This document shows positions 26,850 to 35,617 of a DNA stretch of 64,000 bases, one piece after another. Made by a program: the position numbers and the translations under genes. Origin of the DNA: Tenacibaculum tangerinum (GTDB taxonomy: Bacteria; Bacteroidota; Bacteroidia; Flavobacteriales; Flavobacteriaceae); contig NZ_CP122539.1 of the NCBI RefSeq assembly GCF_029853675.1, positions 853,001-917,000 on the forward strand, in the 5' to 3' direction. Position 1 is the stretch's first letter. Each line of letters opens with the position of its first letter. The notes below the pieces were generated by a model, which ran no database searches, was not told the DNA's origin, and saw nothing but the letters and a program-made list of their open reading frames with translations.

Positions 26850-27065
26850 TTACTTGGTAAGTGCTATATCAATTACCTCGCTCATATCAGTTACATAATG
26901 GAATTTGAGTCCTTTTAAGTAACTTTCTTTTATTTCTTCTATATCTCTTTTATTATCTGCTCATAAGACGATTTCTTTAATATTGACTTGCTTAGCAGTC
27001 AATATTTTTTCTTTGATACCTCCTACTGGCAACATCTTATCGATCCTATTTTTCAAGTTTTTCAT
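26850..27065 (-). pseudogene. lon: 3' relic of lon (ATP-dependent protease), with an internal stop
   Basis: The minus strand encodes 71 codons: KMLPVGGIKEKILTAKQVNI KEIVL, a TGA stop, then [20 protein letters not shown] and [13 protein letters not shown]. This is the extreme C-terminal end of Lon (GGxKEK, the helix with the DNxxDxxEI motif, and HxVxxMxEVxxxAL). No ATPase or proteolytic Ser region is nearby. The ATG at 27063-27065 is probably chance. A full lon is expected elsewhere; this looks like a leftover of duplication or transfer. Confidence 0.75.
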
Positions 27066-27172
27066 AATTAATTACACTCTATATAAATACAGAAAAAACA
27101 AAGAGGTTTAATTTCATATTAAAGTCAAAAATTAATGTTTGAGTTTAAAGTTACACAAACCATATCTTTTCC

Positions 27173-27180
27173 TAATTTTG
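27173..27180 (+). promoter_or_regulatory. -7 element upstream of rlmD
   Basis: TAATTTTG fits TAnnTTTG and ends 23 bases before the rlmD ATG. No TTG is found at the usual 17-23 base distance, so only the -7 half is supported. Confidence 0.4.
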
Positions 27181-27203
27181 CACACTATAAAACATAGCAT
27201 AAA

Positions 27204-28655
27204 ATGCCAAGAAGAGAGCGAAATAAGTTTGTAAAAAGAGGACAAGTAATTGAGATTTTAATTGAAGATTATGCCTTCGGCGGAAAAGGAATTGGAAGAA
27301 TACGTTCTGAAGAAGGTGTCTTTGTAGTTTTTGTACCCAATACGTTACCAGGACAATTGGTAAAAGCTCGTGTTGAAAAATCGAAAAAGAAATATGCTGA
27401 ATGTAAACTGATTGATGTTTTACAACATTCAGATGATGAAGTAACTGTTCCGTATCAAGACATTCCAGGAGCTCCTTATATTCAATTACCTATAGAATTA
27501 CAACATCAATACAAAAAAGAAAGTACCCTATCATTATTTAAACGTATTGGTAAAGTTGAAAACATTGAAGATTTATTTGATGAGTTTATTGCTTCCCCTA
27601 ATGTATTTCACTATCGAAATAAAATGGAATATGGTTTTTCTGCCATTGGTTACGACCGTGAAAATAAAACCGATATAGATGAATTTACTTTAGGCTTTAA
27701 ACGTCGTGGTGTTTGGTGGATGGGTGATAATCTTGAAAAAGATTCTGGTTTGTTCGACAAACAAGTAGAAGACAATATTAAAAACATTAGAGAATATTGT
27801 AAAAAAACTGGTTTAGCACCTTGGCACGGACCTAAAAAGGAAGGTTTTTTTAGGTATTTTGTAGTAAGAAAATCGTACAAAACCAATGAATTATTATTCA
27901 ATTTAGTTACCACTTCTCACGATTTAGAAAAATTCGATTTAGAAAAATTTGCCAACTATTTAGTAGCGTTATTTGGCGATAGAGTTGCGGGCTTACTGCA
28001 CACTATTAACGATGAAACTGGCGATAGAACCATCGCTACCTCAGGAAGCATTCAATTGATATACGGAAAAGATAAAATCGTTGAAGAACTGTTAGGATTA
28101 AACTTTGAAATTAGCATGAAAAGCTTTTTTCAAACCAATCCTAAATCTGCCGAAAAACTATATACAAAAGTAGTTGAGTACGCATTAGAAAACAAAGAGG
28201 CTATAGACAATACTGTAGTAATGGATTTATTCTGTGGAACAGGAACGATTGGACAAATTATCGCCTCAAAAGCAACGAATACAAAAATTGTAGGAGTCGA
28301 CATCGTAGCTTCTGCCATTGAAGATGCCAAAAAAAATGCTGAGCGAAATAATATTGACGGTTTGCAGTTTTATGCCGCTGATGTAGGAAAGTTCTTAAAC
28401 GAGCATCCACAGTATAAAAACAATATAAGAACCCTTATTTTAGATCCAGCTCGTGCGGGTATTGCTCCCAAAACGCTAAAAAAAATCATCAACTTAAACG
28501 CAGACAGAATGGTTTATGTATCTTGTAACCCAGCAACACAGGCTCGTGATACGGAAGAATTGATAAAAAACGGATATCAATTAAAAAAGATTAGTTTAGT
28601 AGACCAATTTCCGCATACATCACACATAGAAACAGTTGTTTTGTTTGAGAAATAA
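27204..28655 (+). CDS. rlmD: 23S rRNA (uracil-C5)-methyltransferase, RumA/RlmD family, without Fe-S cysteines
   Basis: Methylates a 23S rRNA uridine with S-adenosylmethionine. The 483-residue protein has an N-terminal TRAM domain (VKRGQVIEILIEDYAFGGKG), a central RNA-binding part, the SAM motif MDLFCGTGTIGQIIA (about 338) and the catalytic cysteine in YVSCNPATQARD (about 435). The place where E. coli RlmD has its CxxxxxCGGC cluster motif reads VPYQDIPGAPYIQLPIELQH, with no cysteine, so no 4Fe-4S cluster is expected. The target base (1939 or 747) cannot be told. Followed by the usual DUF6452 and DUF6048 genes. Confidence 0.88.
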   Translation: MPRRERNKFVKRGQVIEILIEDYAFGGKGIGRIRSEEGVFVVFVPNTLPGQLVKARVEKSKKKYAECKLIDVLQHSDDEVTVPYQDIPGAPYIQLPIELQHQYKKESTLSLFKRIGKVENIEDLFDEFIASPNVFHYRNKMEYGFSAIGYDRENKTDIDEFTLGFKRRGVWWMGDNLEKDSGLFDKQVEDNIKNIREYCKKTGLAPWHGPKKEGFFRYFVVRKSYKTNELLFNLVTTSHDLEKFDLEKFANYLVALFGDRVAGLLHTINDETGDRTIATSGSIQLIYGKDKIVEELLGLNFEISMKSFFQTNPKSAEKLYTKVVEYALENKEAIDNTVVMDLFCGTGTIGQIIASKATNTKIVGVDIVASAIEDAKKNAERNNIDGLQFYAADVGKFLNEHPQYKNNIRTLILDPARAGIAPKTLKKIINLNADRMVYVSCNPATQARDTEELIKNGYQLKKISLVDQFPHTSHIETVVLFEK

Positions 28656-28755
28656 TTAAGTAAGAATTAATACGTTTAACTGTTTAAAGGTTTAATTTTA
28701 AACTACTAAACAGAAGAAGCTATTAAAATCATAAATAAATTTACATCTAAATTAA

Positions 28756-29232
28756 ATGAAAAAATACATTGCTTTATTCATACTTATAGCGGGTTTAGCA
28801 GCTTGTGAAAAGGATGATTTCTGTACTCAAAATCCTGTAACTCCTAATTTGGTACTAACCTTTTATGATAAAGATGAAACCAATGACAAAAAAAATGCAG
28901 CACGACTTTCTGTAATTGCAGAAGGAAAAACAGACAGTCTCTTTATAAATAGAACGACAGACAGTATTGCTATTCCATTAAACAGTTTATCGCAAAAAAC
29001 AGTGTATAATCTAAAAATAAACGACGTAGACGGTACGATAGCAACCAATCAAACTGCTACGCTTACTATTGAATATAACCCAAAAGAAGACTATGTATCT
29101 CGCTCATGCGGTTTCAGAATTATTTTTGAAAATGTAACCTTAGACCATACAAATTGGATAGATAGTTTATCAACCAAAGAAATTCCTTTAATCGATAACC
29201 AAGCCCGCGCTCATGTACAAGTATTTCATTAA
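28756..29232 (+). CDS. DUF6452 family lipoprotein
   Basis: A 158-residue lipoprotein: hydrophobic IALFILIAGLAAC with the lipobox cysteine at residue 17, then CTQNPVTPNLVLTFYD and the C-terminal SCGFRIIFENVTL. I recognise it as DUF6452, which in Flavobacteriaceae follows rlmD and precedes a DUF6048 gene, as here. It overlaps the next gene by 20 bases, which implies joint translation. Predicted to sit in the cell envelope; no known activity. Confidence 0.85.
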   Translation: MKKYIALFILIAGLAACEKDDFCTQNPVTPNLVLTFYDKDETNDKKNAARLSVIAEGKTDSLFINRTTDSIAIPLNSLSQKTVYNLKINDVDGTIATNQTATLTIEYNPKEDYVSRSCGFRIIFENVTLDHTNWIDSLSTKEIPLIDNQARAHVQVFH

Positions 29233-29938
29233 TCTATGCTTCGTATTGGCTTTTGTGAACGGATATTCACAAGAAAATACGCCTAAAGAAAAATCTGAAG
29301 AAAAAAAAGATACCGTTATTTATAAAACAGGTTACGGACTGCGGATTGGTGCAGATATTAGTAAACCCGTGCTTGCTATTGTTGATAAAAGTTATAGCGG
29401 GCTAGAAATAGTGGGGGATTATAGAGTATCTGAAAAGTGGTATGTTGCTACAGAACTAGGATACGAAGAAGAAATTACCTTTGAAGATTTTACGGCATCA
29501 ACCTCTAAAGGAAGTTATATACGTTTAGGAGCTAATTACAACGCATACGAAAATTGGTTAGACATGAATAACGAGATATATGTGGGCATGCGCTATGGTT
29601 TTGCCATGTTTGACCATACGCTGAATAGCTATACCCCTAATGTTACGACAGGAACTACAGGAGTTCCTCCTTACTTCTCCCCCAACACAATACAAACATC
29701 TGTAACCGATGAAGGGCTAACCGCTCATTGGACTGAATTACAGCTGGGTATAAAAGCTGAAACTTTAAAAAACTTGTTTATAGGCTTTAGCTTCTCGTAT
29801 AAAATTATGTTAAGTCTCGATGATCAAACAGGGTTTAAAACATTATATACCCCTGGGTTTAATCGTGTTTTTGCGAGCGATACTGGTTTCGGGTTTAATT
29901 ACACAATATCGTATTTAATTCCTTTTGTTAATAAATAA
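29213..29938 (+). CDS. DUF6048 family beta-barrel-like outer membrane protein
   Basis: A 241-residue protein with a signal peptide (KYFINLCFVLAFVNGYSQ, cleavage after YSQ). After a charged stretch it has alternating strands ending in aromatic residues (GYGLRIGADISKP, YVATELGYEEEI, SYIRLGANYNAYENW) and a final FNYTISYLIPF, the pattern of a small outer-membrane barrel. Conserved partner of DUF6452, whose end it overlaps. A protein pair at the outer membrane is likely; function unknown. Confidence 0.85.
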   Translation: MYKYFINLCFVLAFVNGYSQENTPKEKSEEKKDTVIYKTGYGLRIGADISKPVLAIVDKSYSGLEIVGDYRVSEKWYVATELGYEEEITFEDFTASTSKGSYIRLGANYNAYENWLDMNNEIYVGMRYGFAMFDHTLNSYTPNVTTGTTGVPPYFSPNTIQTSVTDEGLTAHWTELQLGIKAETLKNLFIGFSFSYKIMLSLDDQTGFKTLYTPGFNRVFASDTGFGFNYTISYLIPFVNK

Positions 29939-30000
29939 ATTATTGCCATACAGTTGGTTTTATTAACTTTACTCTCTCTCAAAACTAAAACTTATTAACA

Positions 30001-30948
30001 ATGAATAAAATCCCTAGTGTAAACTTAGCAGATTTTTTGTCGGACGATGCTGAAAGAAAACAAAAATTCATTAATGAAATTGGTGATGCTTATGAAAATA
30101 TAGGGTTTGTGGCTTTAAAAGGGCACTTTTTAGATGACAAATTAGTAGCTAACTTATATACTGAAATTAAAAAGTTTTTTGATTTACCTACAAGCGTTAA
30201 AGAAAAATACGAAATCCCAGGAATTGGTGGTCAAAGAGGCTATGTTTCTTTTGGTAAAGAAAGTGCTAAAGGAAAAAAAGAAGGCGATTTAAAAGAGTTT
30301 TGGCACTTTGGTCAGTATGTTGATGCAGACTCAAAATATGCAAAAGAGTACCCACAAAATGTAGAAGTTGAAGAATTACCTGAATTTAATAAAGTAGGTA
30401 AAAAAGCATATCAAATGCTAGAAAAAACAGCTCAATATGTCTTACGCTCATTAGCATTACACTTAGGCTTAGAAGAAACTTATTTTGACAACTACATTAA
30501 AAACGGAAACAGTATTTTACGCCCAATTCACTACCCTCCTATTACTACAGAACCTAAAGGAGCTGTTAGAGCAGCTGCTCATGGCGATATTAACTTAATT
30601 ACCCTACTTATGGGAGCACAAGGAAAAGGGCTACAAGTGCAAAACCATAAAGGAGAATGGATTGATGCCATTGCAGAACCAGACGAATTGATGATCAATG
30701 TAGGCGATATGTTATCTCGCCATAGTAACAATAAATTAAAATCAACAATACATCGTGTTACCAATCCTCCTAAAGAATTATGGGGAACATCACGTTATTC
30801 AATTCCATTTTTTATGCACCCCGTTTCTGATATGAAACTAGATGTTTTAGAAAACTGTATTGATGAAAACAACCCAAAACAGTTTGAAGATATAACGGCT
30901 GGTGAATTTTTAGAAGAACGTTTGCGAGAATTAGGATTGAAAAAATAA
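30001..30948 (+). CDS. Isopenicillin N synthase-family 2-oxoglutarate/Fe(II) oxygenase
   Basis: A 315-residue non-haem iron oxygenase: N-terminal IPSVNLADFLSDD and GFVALKGH, the iron-binding HGD in AAAHGDINLITLL (about 196), the second histidine in STIHRVTNP (about 257) and the RYS site in SRYSIPFF. These fix the family but not the substrate. Nearby are rRNA-related and translation genes, and the eIF1-like gene starts seven bases later, so the two are probably one transcript. No biosynthetic cluster surrounds it. Confidence 0.9.
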   Translation: MNKIPSVNLADFLSDDAERKQKFINEIGDAYENIGFVALKGHFLDDKLVANLYTEIKKFFDLPTSVKEKYEIPGIGGQRGYVSFGKESAKGKKEGDLKEFWHFGQYVDADSKYAKEYPQNVEVEELPEFNKVGKKAYQMLEKTAQYVLRSLALHLGLEETYFDNYIKNGNSILRPIHYPPITTEPKGAVRAAAHGDINLITLLMGAQGKGLQVQNHKGEWIDAIAEPDELMINVGDMLSRHSNNKLKSTIHRVTNPPKELWGTSRYSIPFFMHPVSDMKLDVLENCIDENNPKQFEDITAGEFLEERLRELGLKK

Positions 30949-30954
30949 ATCGAC

Positions 30955-31278
30955 ATGGACTTACAAGATCAACTAAAAAATTTATTTCCAGAGCATCAGT
31001 TCGAAGAAAAAACCGTCGAGAAAAAACCTGCTATTTGGTTACAAGAAGAGCCCTTACTTTGTAAATACGAAAAACGTAAAGGAAAACCAATTACCATCAT
31101 AGACGGTTATAATGGAGCCACACAAGACTTTAAAAAGCTTGCTAAAGAAATTAAAACCAAACTAAGTGTTGGAGGCAGTTTTAAAGATGATACTATTATT
31201 ATTCAAGGAGACTATAGAGATACCATAATGCAACTTTTAAAAGACAAAGGATTCAACGTAAAACGCGTTGGAGGATAA
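30955..31278 (+). CDS. eIF1/SUI1-like translation factor (YciH type)
   Basis: A 107-residue protein of the SUI1 fold: KRKGKPITIIDGYNGATQDF KKLAKEIKTKLSVGGSFKDDTI is the conserved half with the LSVGGS and GGS-turn, and it ends QLLKDKGFNVKRVGG. In bacteria such proteins are YciH homologues thought to act on start-codon choice or stress translation. It starts seven bases after the oxygenase gene and is followed by an intrinsic terminator. Confidence 0.92.
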   Translation: MDLQDQLKNLFPEHQFEEKTVEKKPAIWLQEEPLLCKYEKRKGKPITIIDGYNGATQDFKKLAKEIKTKLSVGGSFKDDTIIIQGDYRDTIMQLLKDKGFNVKRVGG

Positions 31279-31280
31279 GT

Positions 31281-31317
31281 AAAAATGTCAGGAATTTGAT
31301 TCCTCGACATTTTTTTT
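31281..31317 (+). terminator. Intrinsic terminator after the eIF1-like gene
   Basis: AAAATGTCAGGAAT (about 31282-31295) pairs with ATTCCTCGACATTTT (one mismatch) around TTG, followed by a T8 tract. Confidence 0.8.
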
Positions 31318-31422
31318 ATATTTACATCTTTTACAAAAAAAGATCATAATTAATAATAACGTGTAAAATAAACCGTTTATTTTATACAAGGTAAAGAAAA
31401 CCAAATCAATTCCCTTAAAATC

Positions 31423-32367
31423 ATGAAACATTCTTTATTACACATAACCAATGGAGATATCACAACTCAAAGACTTCAAAAATTAAACATCGAAGGCGAT
31501 ATTATTACATGGCGTGAAATGTTGTGCGAAGGTCAAACATCAGTAGATGTAGGTAGTGAAGACTTTTGGAAAACACGTTTTGACTTTTTAAAAACCACGT
31601 ATAAGGTTAGTAAAAAGAAGTTTATAGATTACACCTTAAAAGAATACCGCAACCTATGTAACCATAAACAACAAGACGAAATTGTGTTGTGGTTTGAATA
31701 CGACCTATTTTGCCAAATAAACATGCTTGCAGTAATTAGCTGGCTAAAAAGATATCGCAAAAACCATAAGATATCTTTAGTTACAAGTGGTAAAGTAAAC
31801 GACTCTAAAAAACTACATGGGTTAGGTGAATTATCAGATAGTCAATTAAAAGAACACTTTGAAAATAAGATAGAACTTACGCAAGACGATATAGAATATG
31901 CAGATTATATATGGCAATTGTATTGTTCTGACAGTCCGTTACCTCTTGAGAACGCCCATAAATTTAACCCAGAATCACCATTCGTATATTTAGAAGATGC
32001 GATAAAATCACATTTACTTCGTTTTCCTTCTATCGAAAACGGATTGAACCATATAGAAAATAATATTTTAAAAACTGCTAACGAACACACATTTGCTAAT
32101 CAAAATGAATTTGTAGCCGACCTTTTAGCCCATCAAAAAAACTATGGTTTTGGTGATAATCAATATGTTAACAAACTCGAAAATCTTAAAAAATTATTTA
32201 CCTCTTTCGACCCTGTAAAACTTAATAAAACAGGAAAGAAAGTACTGCAAAACCAAACAAACTATTATGCTAAAATTCGTTCCGATTTTTCGTATCTTGG
32301 TGGCGCAAAAAAGTATAGCTATCTCTACGTAAACACTACAGGTAAGCTACTGAAAATTACATCATAA
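31423..32367 (+). CDS. DUF1835 domain protein
   Basis: A 314-residue soluble protein of the DUF1835 family: HITNGDITTQRLQKLNIEGD IITWREMLCEG at the start and DEIVLWFEYDLFCQINML in the middle, both characteristic. Function is unknown. Its stop codon is directly followed by the ATG of the nucleoside phosphorylase, and that gene abuts the next in the same way, so three genes form a tight unit. The unit suggests a small pathway around a nucleoside or a related ligand. Confidence 0.85.
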   Translation: MKHSLLHITNGDITTQRLQKLNIEGDIITWREMLCEGQTSVDVGSEDFWKTRFDFLKTTYKVSKKKFIDYTLKEYRNLCNHKQQDEIVLWFEYDLFCQINMLAVISWLKRYRKNHKISLVTSGKVNDSKKLHGLGELSDSQLKEHFENKIELTQDDIEYADYIWQLYCSDSPLPLENAHKFNPESPFVYLEDAIKSHLLRFPSIENGLNHIENNILKTANEHTFANQNEFVADLLAHQKNYGFGDNQYVNKLENLKKLFTSFDPVKLNKTGKKVLQNQTNYYAKIRSDFSYLGGAKKYSYLYVNTTGKLLKITS

Positions 32368-33237
32368 ATGAGCATACAACATTCTGAACTCATTTTAAAT
32401 CCAGATGGCAGCATTTACCATTTGAATTTAAAACCTGAGCATATTGCTACCGATATCATTTTTGTTGGAGACCAATATCGTGTCGATAAAGTCACCAAAC
32501 ACTTTGATACTATTGAATTTAGCACCCAAAAAAGAGAATTTAAAACCACAACAGGTACCTATAAAGGAAAAAGAATCTCTGTAGTTTCTACAGGAATAGG
32601 TCCTGATAATATTGATATTATTTTAAACGAGTTAGATGCCTTAGTCAACATCGACTTGAACACACGTCAGGTAAAAAAAGAACTCACACAATTAAACATT
32701 ACCAGAATAGGAACTTCGGGTTCTTTACAAGCCGATATTCCTGTAGATAGCTTTTTATTAAGTTCTCACGGATTAGATCTAAGCGGAATGTTACAGTATT
32801 ATCAAGTAGATGACATTTCACATCCTGATATTGAAGAAGCTTTTATAAAACACACCCATTGGAGCACAAAGAAATCGTATCCTACAATTGTTTCTAATGG
32901 AAAAACTTTAGAAGACAAGCTATTATCTGACAAGGTTTATATAGGAATTACAGCTACCGCTGGTGGCTTTTACGGACCTCAAGGGCGTGTGCTACGATTG
33001 CCCTTACAAGATGCTGACTTGAATAAGAAGATAGATAGTTTCAATTTCAATAACTACCGAATTACAAACCTTGAAATGGAAACTTCTGCTATTTATGGGT
33101 TAGCTAAATTAATGGGACATAATGCAGCTTCAATGAATGCTATAATTGCCAATAGAGCTAATGGAACGTTTAGTGAAGATCCGTACAAAGTGGTAAATGA
33201 TTTAATTGTATATACACTTGAGAAATTAGTTGAATAA
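32368..33237 (+). CDS. Nucleoside phosphorylase family protein
   Basis: A 289-residue protein of the PNP/UDP family: FVGDQYRVDKVTKHFDTIEF, VSTGIGPDNIDIIL, ITRIGTSGSLQADIPV (phosphate and base-binding region) and NLEMETSAIYGLAKLMGH (the ribose-binding Met-Glu pair). It splits a nucleoside to base and ribose-1-phosphate; the base preference is not certain, though uridine-like motifs (TSGSLQ) fit. It begins at the base after the DUF1835 stop and ends at the base before the next ATG. Confidence 0.88.
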   Translation: MSIQHSELILNPDGSIYHLNLKPEHIATDIIFVGDQYRVDKVTKHFDTIEFSTQKREFKTTTGTYKGKRISVVSTGIGPDNIDIILNELDALVNIDLNTRQVKKELTQLNITRIGTSGSLQADIPVDSFLLSSHGLDLSGMLQYYQVDDISHPDIEEAFIKHTHWSTKKSYPTIVSNGKTLEDKLLSDKVYIGITATAGGFYGPQGRVLRLPLQDADLNKKIDSFNFNNYRITNLEMETSAIYGLAKLMGHNAASMNAIIANRANGTFSEDPYKVVNDLIVYTLEKLVE

Positions 33238-34098
33238 ATGCTGAAATTAAAAATAGGTGGTGTTCCAGAACACTTTAATTATCCGTGGTACATCACTTTA
33301 AAAAATAAAGAATACACGAAAGAAGGTATCAACTTACGCTGGGAAGATTATCCTGGAGGTACAGGAGCTATGTGCAAAGCGCTACGTTCTGGTGAAGTTG
33401 ATATTGCCTTGGTACTTACTGAGGGAATTATAAAGGATATTATAAATGGAAATCCTTCAAAAATTACGCAAACCTTTGTAAAAAGTCCACTCGTATGGGG
33501 AATTCATGTCGGTGCCAATTCTAAATTCAAGACAATTGATGATTTAGAAAATGCTACCGTAGCCATTAGTCGGTTTGGCTCAGGATCTCACCTTATGGCA
33601 ATCGTAAATGCCCATAACAACGGTTGGGATATTAGCAAATTACAGTTTAAAGTAGTTGGAGATTTACAAGGAGGGATTGATACCTTAACCAATGGAGAAG
33701 CTGATTACTTTATGTGGGAACACTTTACCACCAAGCCCCTAGTAGATAATGGCACTTTTAGAAGAGTTGGCAACTGCCCTACCCCTTGGCCTTGTTTTGT
33801 AATTGCCGTTCGTAATGACATATTAGAAAATCATTTTGAAGAAGTTAAAAAAGTACACGATATCATTAATAATTGTACTAAAGATTTTAAAGACTTTGAT
33901 AATATTGATGAAATTCTCGCCAATAGATACGAACAACAACTAGAAGACATTCAAGAATGGTTATCTATTACCGAATGGAATGATGGCGAACCTATTTCTG
34001 AAAATTTAATTACCGACATACAAAATAAAATGGTAGCTTTTAACGTTATTGAAAAGAAGGAAAATTCTGGTAACTTTATCAGAAATATGTATATTTGA
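33238..34098 (+). CDS. Substrate-binding-like protein without a signal peptide
   Basis: A 286-residue protein with the fold of a periplasmic binding protein of the NMT1/SsuA type: KIGGVPEHFNYPWYITLKNK at the start, EVDIALVLTEGIIKDII, ATVAISRFGSGSHLMAIV, GEADYFMWEHFTTKPLV. It starts MLKLKIGG with no signal sequence or lipobox, so it should stay in the cytosol. No permease or ATPase is near. With the abutting phosphorylase it may bind a pathway intermediate; enzyme activity cannot be excluded. Confidence 0.8.
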   Translation: MLKLKIGGVPEHFNYPWYITLKNKEYTKEGINLRWEDYPGGTGAMCKALRSGEVDIALVLTEGIIKDIINGNPSKITQTFVKSPLVWGIHVGANSKFKTIDDLENATVAISRFGSGSHLMAIVNAHNNGWDISKLQFKVVGDLQGGIDTLTNGEADYFMWEHFTTKPLVDNGTFRRVGNCPTPWPCFVIAVRNDILENHFEEVKKVHDIINNCTKDFKDFDNIDEILANRYEQQLEDIQEWLSITEWNDGEPISENLITDIQNKMVAFNVIEKKENSGNFIRNMYI

Positions 34099-34116
34099 TT
34101 TTTATAAAACTGATTA

Positions 34117-34290
34117 ATGATGAAAAAAGTAGTATTTATTGCAATTTGTACTGTTAGTTTATTAGGTTTTTCTTCTTGTGGAAGTACGAGCCCTTGTGGT
34201 TTAGCAAAAACTAATCAAAACAAACAAAAACAACATCAACAACAAGAAATAGTAGCTGCCGAAGCAACAGTAGTAGCGATTGCTGAATAA
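34117..34290 (+). CDS. Small Gln-rich lipoprotein (57 aa)
   Basis: Reads MMKKVVFIAICTVSLLGFSS CGSTSPCGLAK and ends in a Gln/Lys-rich tail and EIVAAEATVVAIAE. A clear signal peptide with lipobox FSSC. Two ATG codons in tandem; the first is used here. It starts 18 bases after the binding protein and is followed by an intrinsic terminator, so it may be the last gene of that unit. No function known. Confidence 0.7.
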   Translation: MMKKVVFIAICTVSLLGFSSCGSTSPCGLAKTNQNKQKQHQQQEIVAAEATVVAIAE

Positions 34291-34317
34291 GTTGATGTTT
34301 CTTAATTCAAATTCAAT

Positions 34318-34344
34318 AAATCCGCTTTTTCAGGCGGATTTTTT
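34318..34344 (+). terminator. Intrinsic terminator after the small lipoprotein gene
   Basis: AAATCCGC (34318-34325), loop, GCGGATTT (34334-34341) then a run of T. Confidence 0.8.
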
Positions 34345-34485
34345 AATTTTATAGAGCATATAAATTACGCTTTCCTTTCTAATTCTCTCTTTAATTTTTA
34401 TCTTCTTTAAGTTACTTTTTATTTGTAGCAAAAAAATACATATCTTCACAAAAATCAATAATATTTAATAAATAAATCCAACTTT

Positions 34486-35450
34486 ATGAAGAAAAAAATT
34501 CTTTTAAGTATTCTATCAATTATGTTACTCAGTTTTGTTTCTTGCGAAAACAAAGAAAAAAAGAAGCAACCAACCCCACTCCCCAAAAAGAAGCAACGCA
34601 AGACAACACTGCAACCGAAACCAAACTCGCCAAATTTAATTACAAAAACAAAAAACCTGTAAATGGCAAACTAAAAGGAGTTGTTGAGCTAGGAGCCTCT
34701 GGTTTTAACTCTTTTATTATTGAATTAGACAAAGACAAAAACTGGGAAGTAAAAAGCAAAGAATTTGGTAATAGTTTAATTGCTGAAGGACTTACCAGTC
34801 CTGAGGAAGTCAATGCTAAATTAAAACAGTACATTCAGAAAATTGTTGAATTTGGTGTAGCTCCAGACGAGATTCACTTTGTTGTAAGTTCTGGTGCCGA
34901 AAAAGAAGATGTGACACAAACAATAAAAAAAGAACTTGAAAAAATAGGATATGTAATTAATATTGTAACTCCTGAAGAAGAAGGAAAGTACGCTTTAAAA
35001 TCAGTATTACCTAAAAGATTTGAACAAACTGGTTTTGTGGTTGATATCGGTTCAGGAAATACCAAAATATCTTACATTAATGATGATGAAATCATTGGTA
35101 AAGAAACGTATGGTGCTAAATATTTTCAGAAAAACATTAACGATAGTATCGTGTATAAAGAGGTGTTTAACATTATCGAAACAGTACCCGAAAGAAGGAG
35201 AGCTCAAAATTTTATGATTGGAGGCGTTCCTTATGAATTAGCAAAATATTTAAGACAAGGTGACGAAAGGTATACTGTTTTAGATAAAGACACTAAACTA
35301 TATAAAGAAGTTGTAGAAAAAAAGGGGAAAAAAGTAGCATCTGGATTAACTATTTTTAAAGCAGTTGCCGATGCTTCTCAAACCAATACCATTATTTTTG
35401 ACTGGGATGCTAACTTCACTATTGGCTTTTTATTGAGTCTTGATTATTAG
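34486..35450 (+). CDS. Ppx/GppA-like lipoprotein, split over two frames at an A7 slippery site
   Basis: The signal peptide and lipobox (MKKKILLSILSIMLLSFVSC) start at ATG 34486; the rest of the protein, from KEATNPTPQKEATQDNTATE onward, is in the -1 frame. The body has a Ppx/GppA/actin-like ATPase pattern: GVVELGASGFNSFIIEL, then TGFVVDIGSGNTKISYIND (phosphate loop) and SGLTIFKAVAD. The join is GAA AAA AAG, so A AAA AAG in frame, the classic -1 slippery heptamer; a -1 step gives a full lipoprotein of about 320 residues, without it the product ends after 55. Either slippage or phase variation or a missing base in the assembly explains it. Confidence 0.75.
34556..34562 (+). other. A7 tract (A AAA AAG heptamer) at the frame junction of the Ppx-like lipoprotein
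   Basis: GAA (34555-34557) AAA (34558-34560) AAG (34561-34563). After a -1 slip on these two codons the next codon is GAA at 34563-34565, which begins the frame of the C-terminal domain. No strong downstream stem-loop is visible. Confidence 0.6.
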
Positions 35451-35489
35451 TAAAATAACAACATATTCAAGTCAAAAAATGTATCATAA

Positions 35490-35517
35490 AAATACCTGAG
35501 TATTGCTCAGGTATTTT
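35490..35517 (+). terminator. Intrinsic terminator after the Ppx-like gene
   Basis: AAATACCTGAG (35490-35500), loop TATTG, CTCAGGTATTT (35506-35516) and more T. Confidence 0.85.
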
Positions 35518-35617
35518 TTTATACACTACTATAAGATTTTATAAAGAATACGGTTGATATTGTATGTTTTTATAATTTGAAATAAACATAAAAAAATTCT
35601 CTTTTTACCGAAAACTG

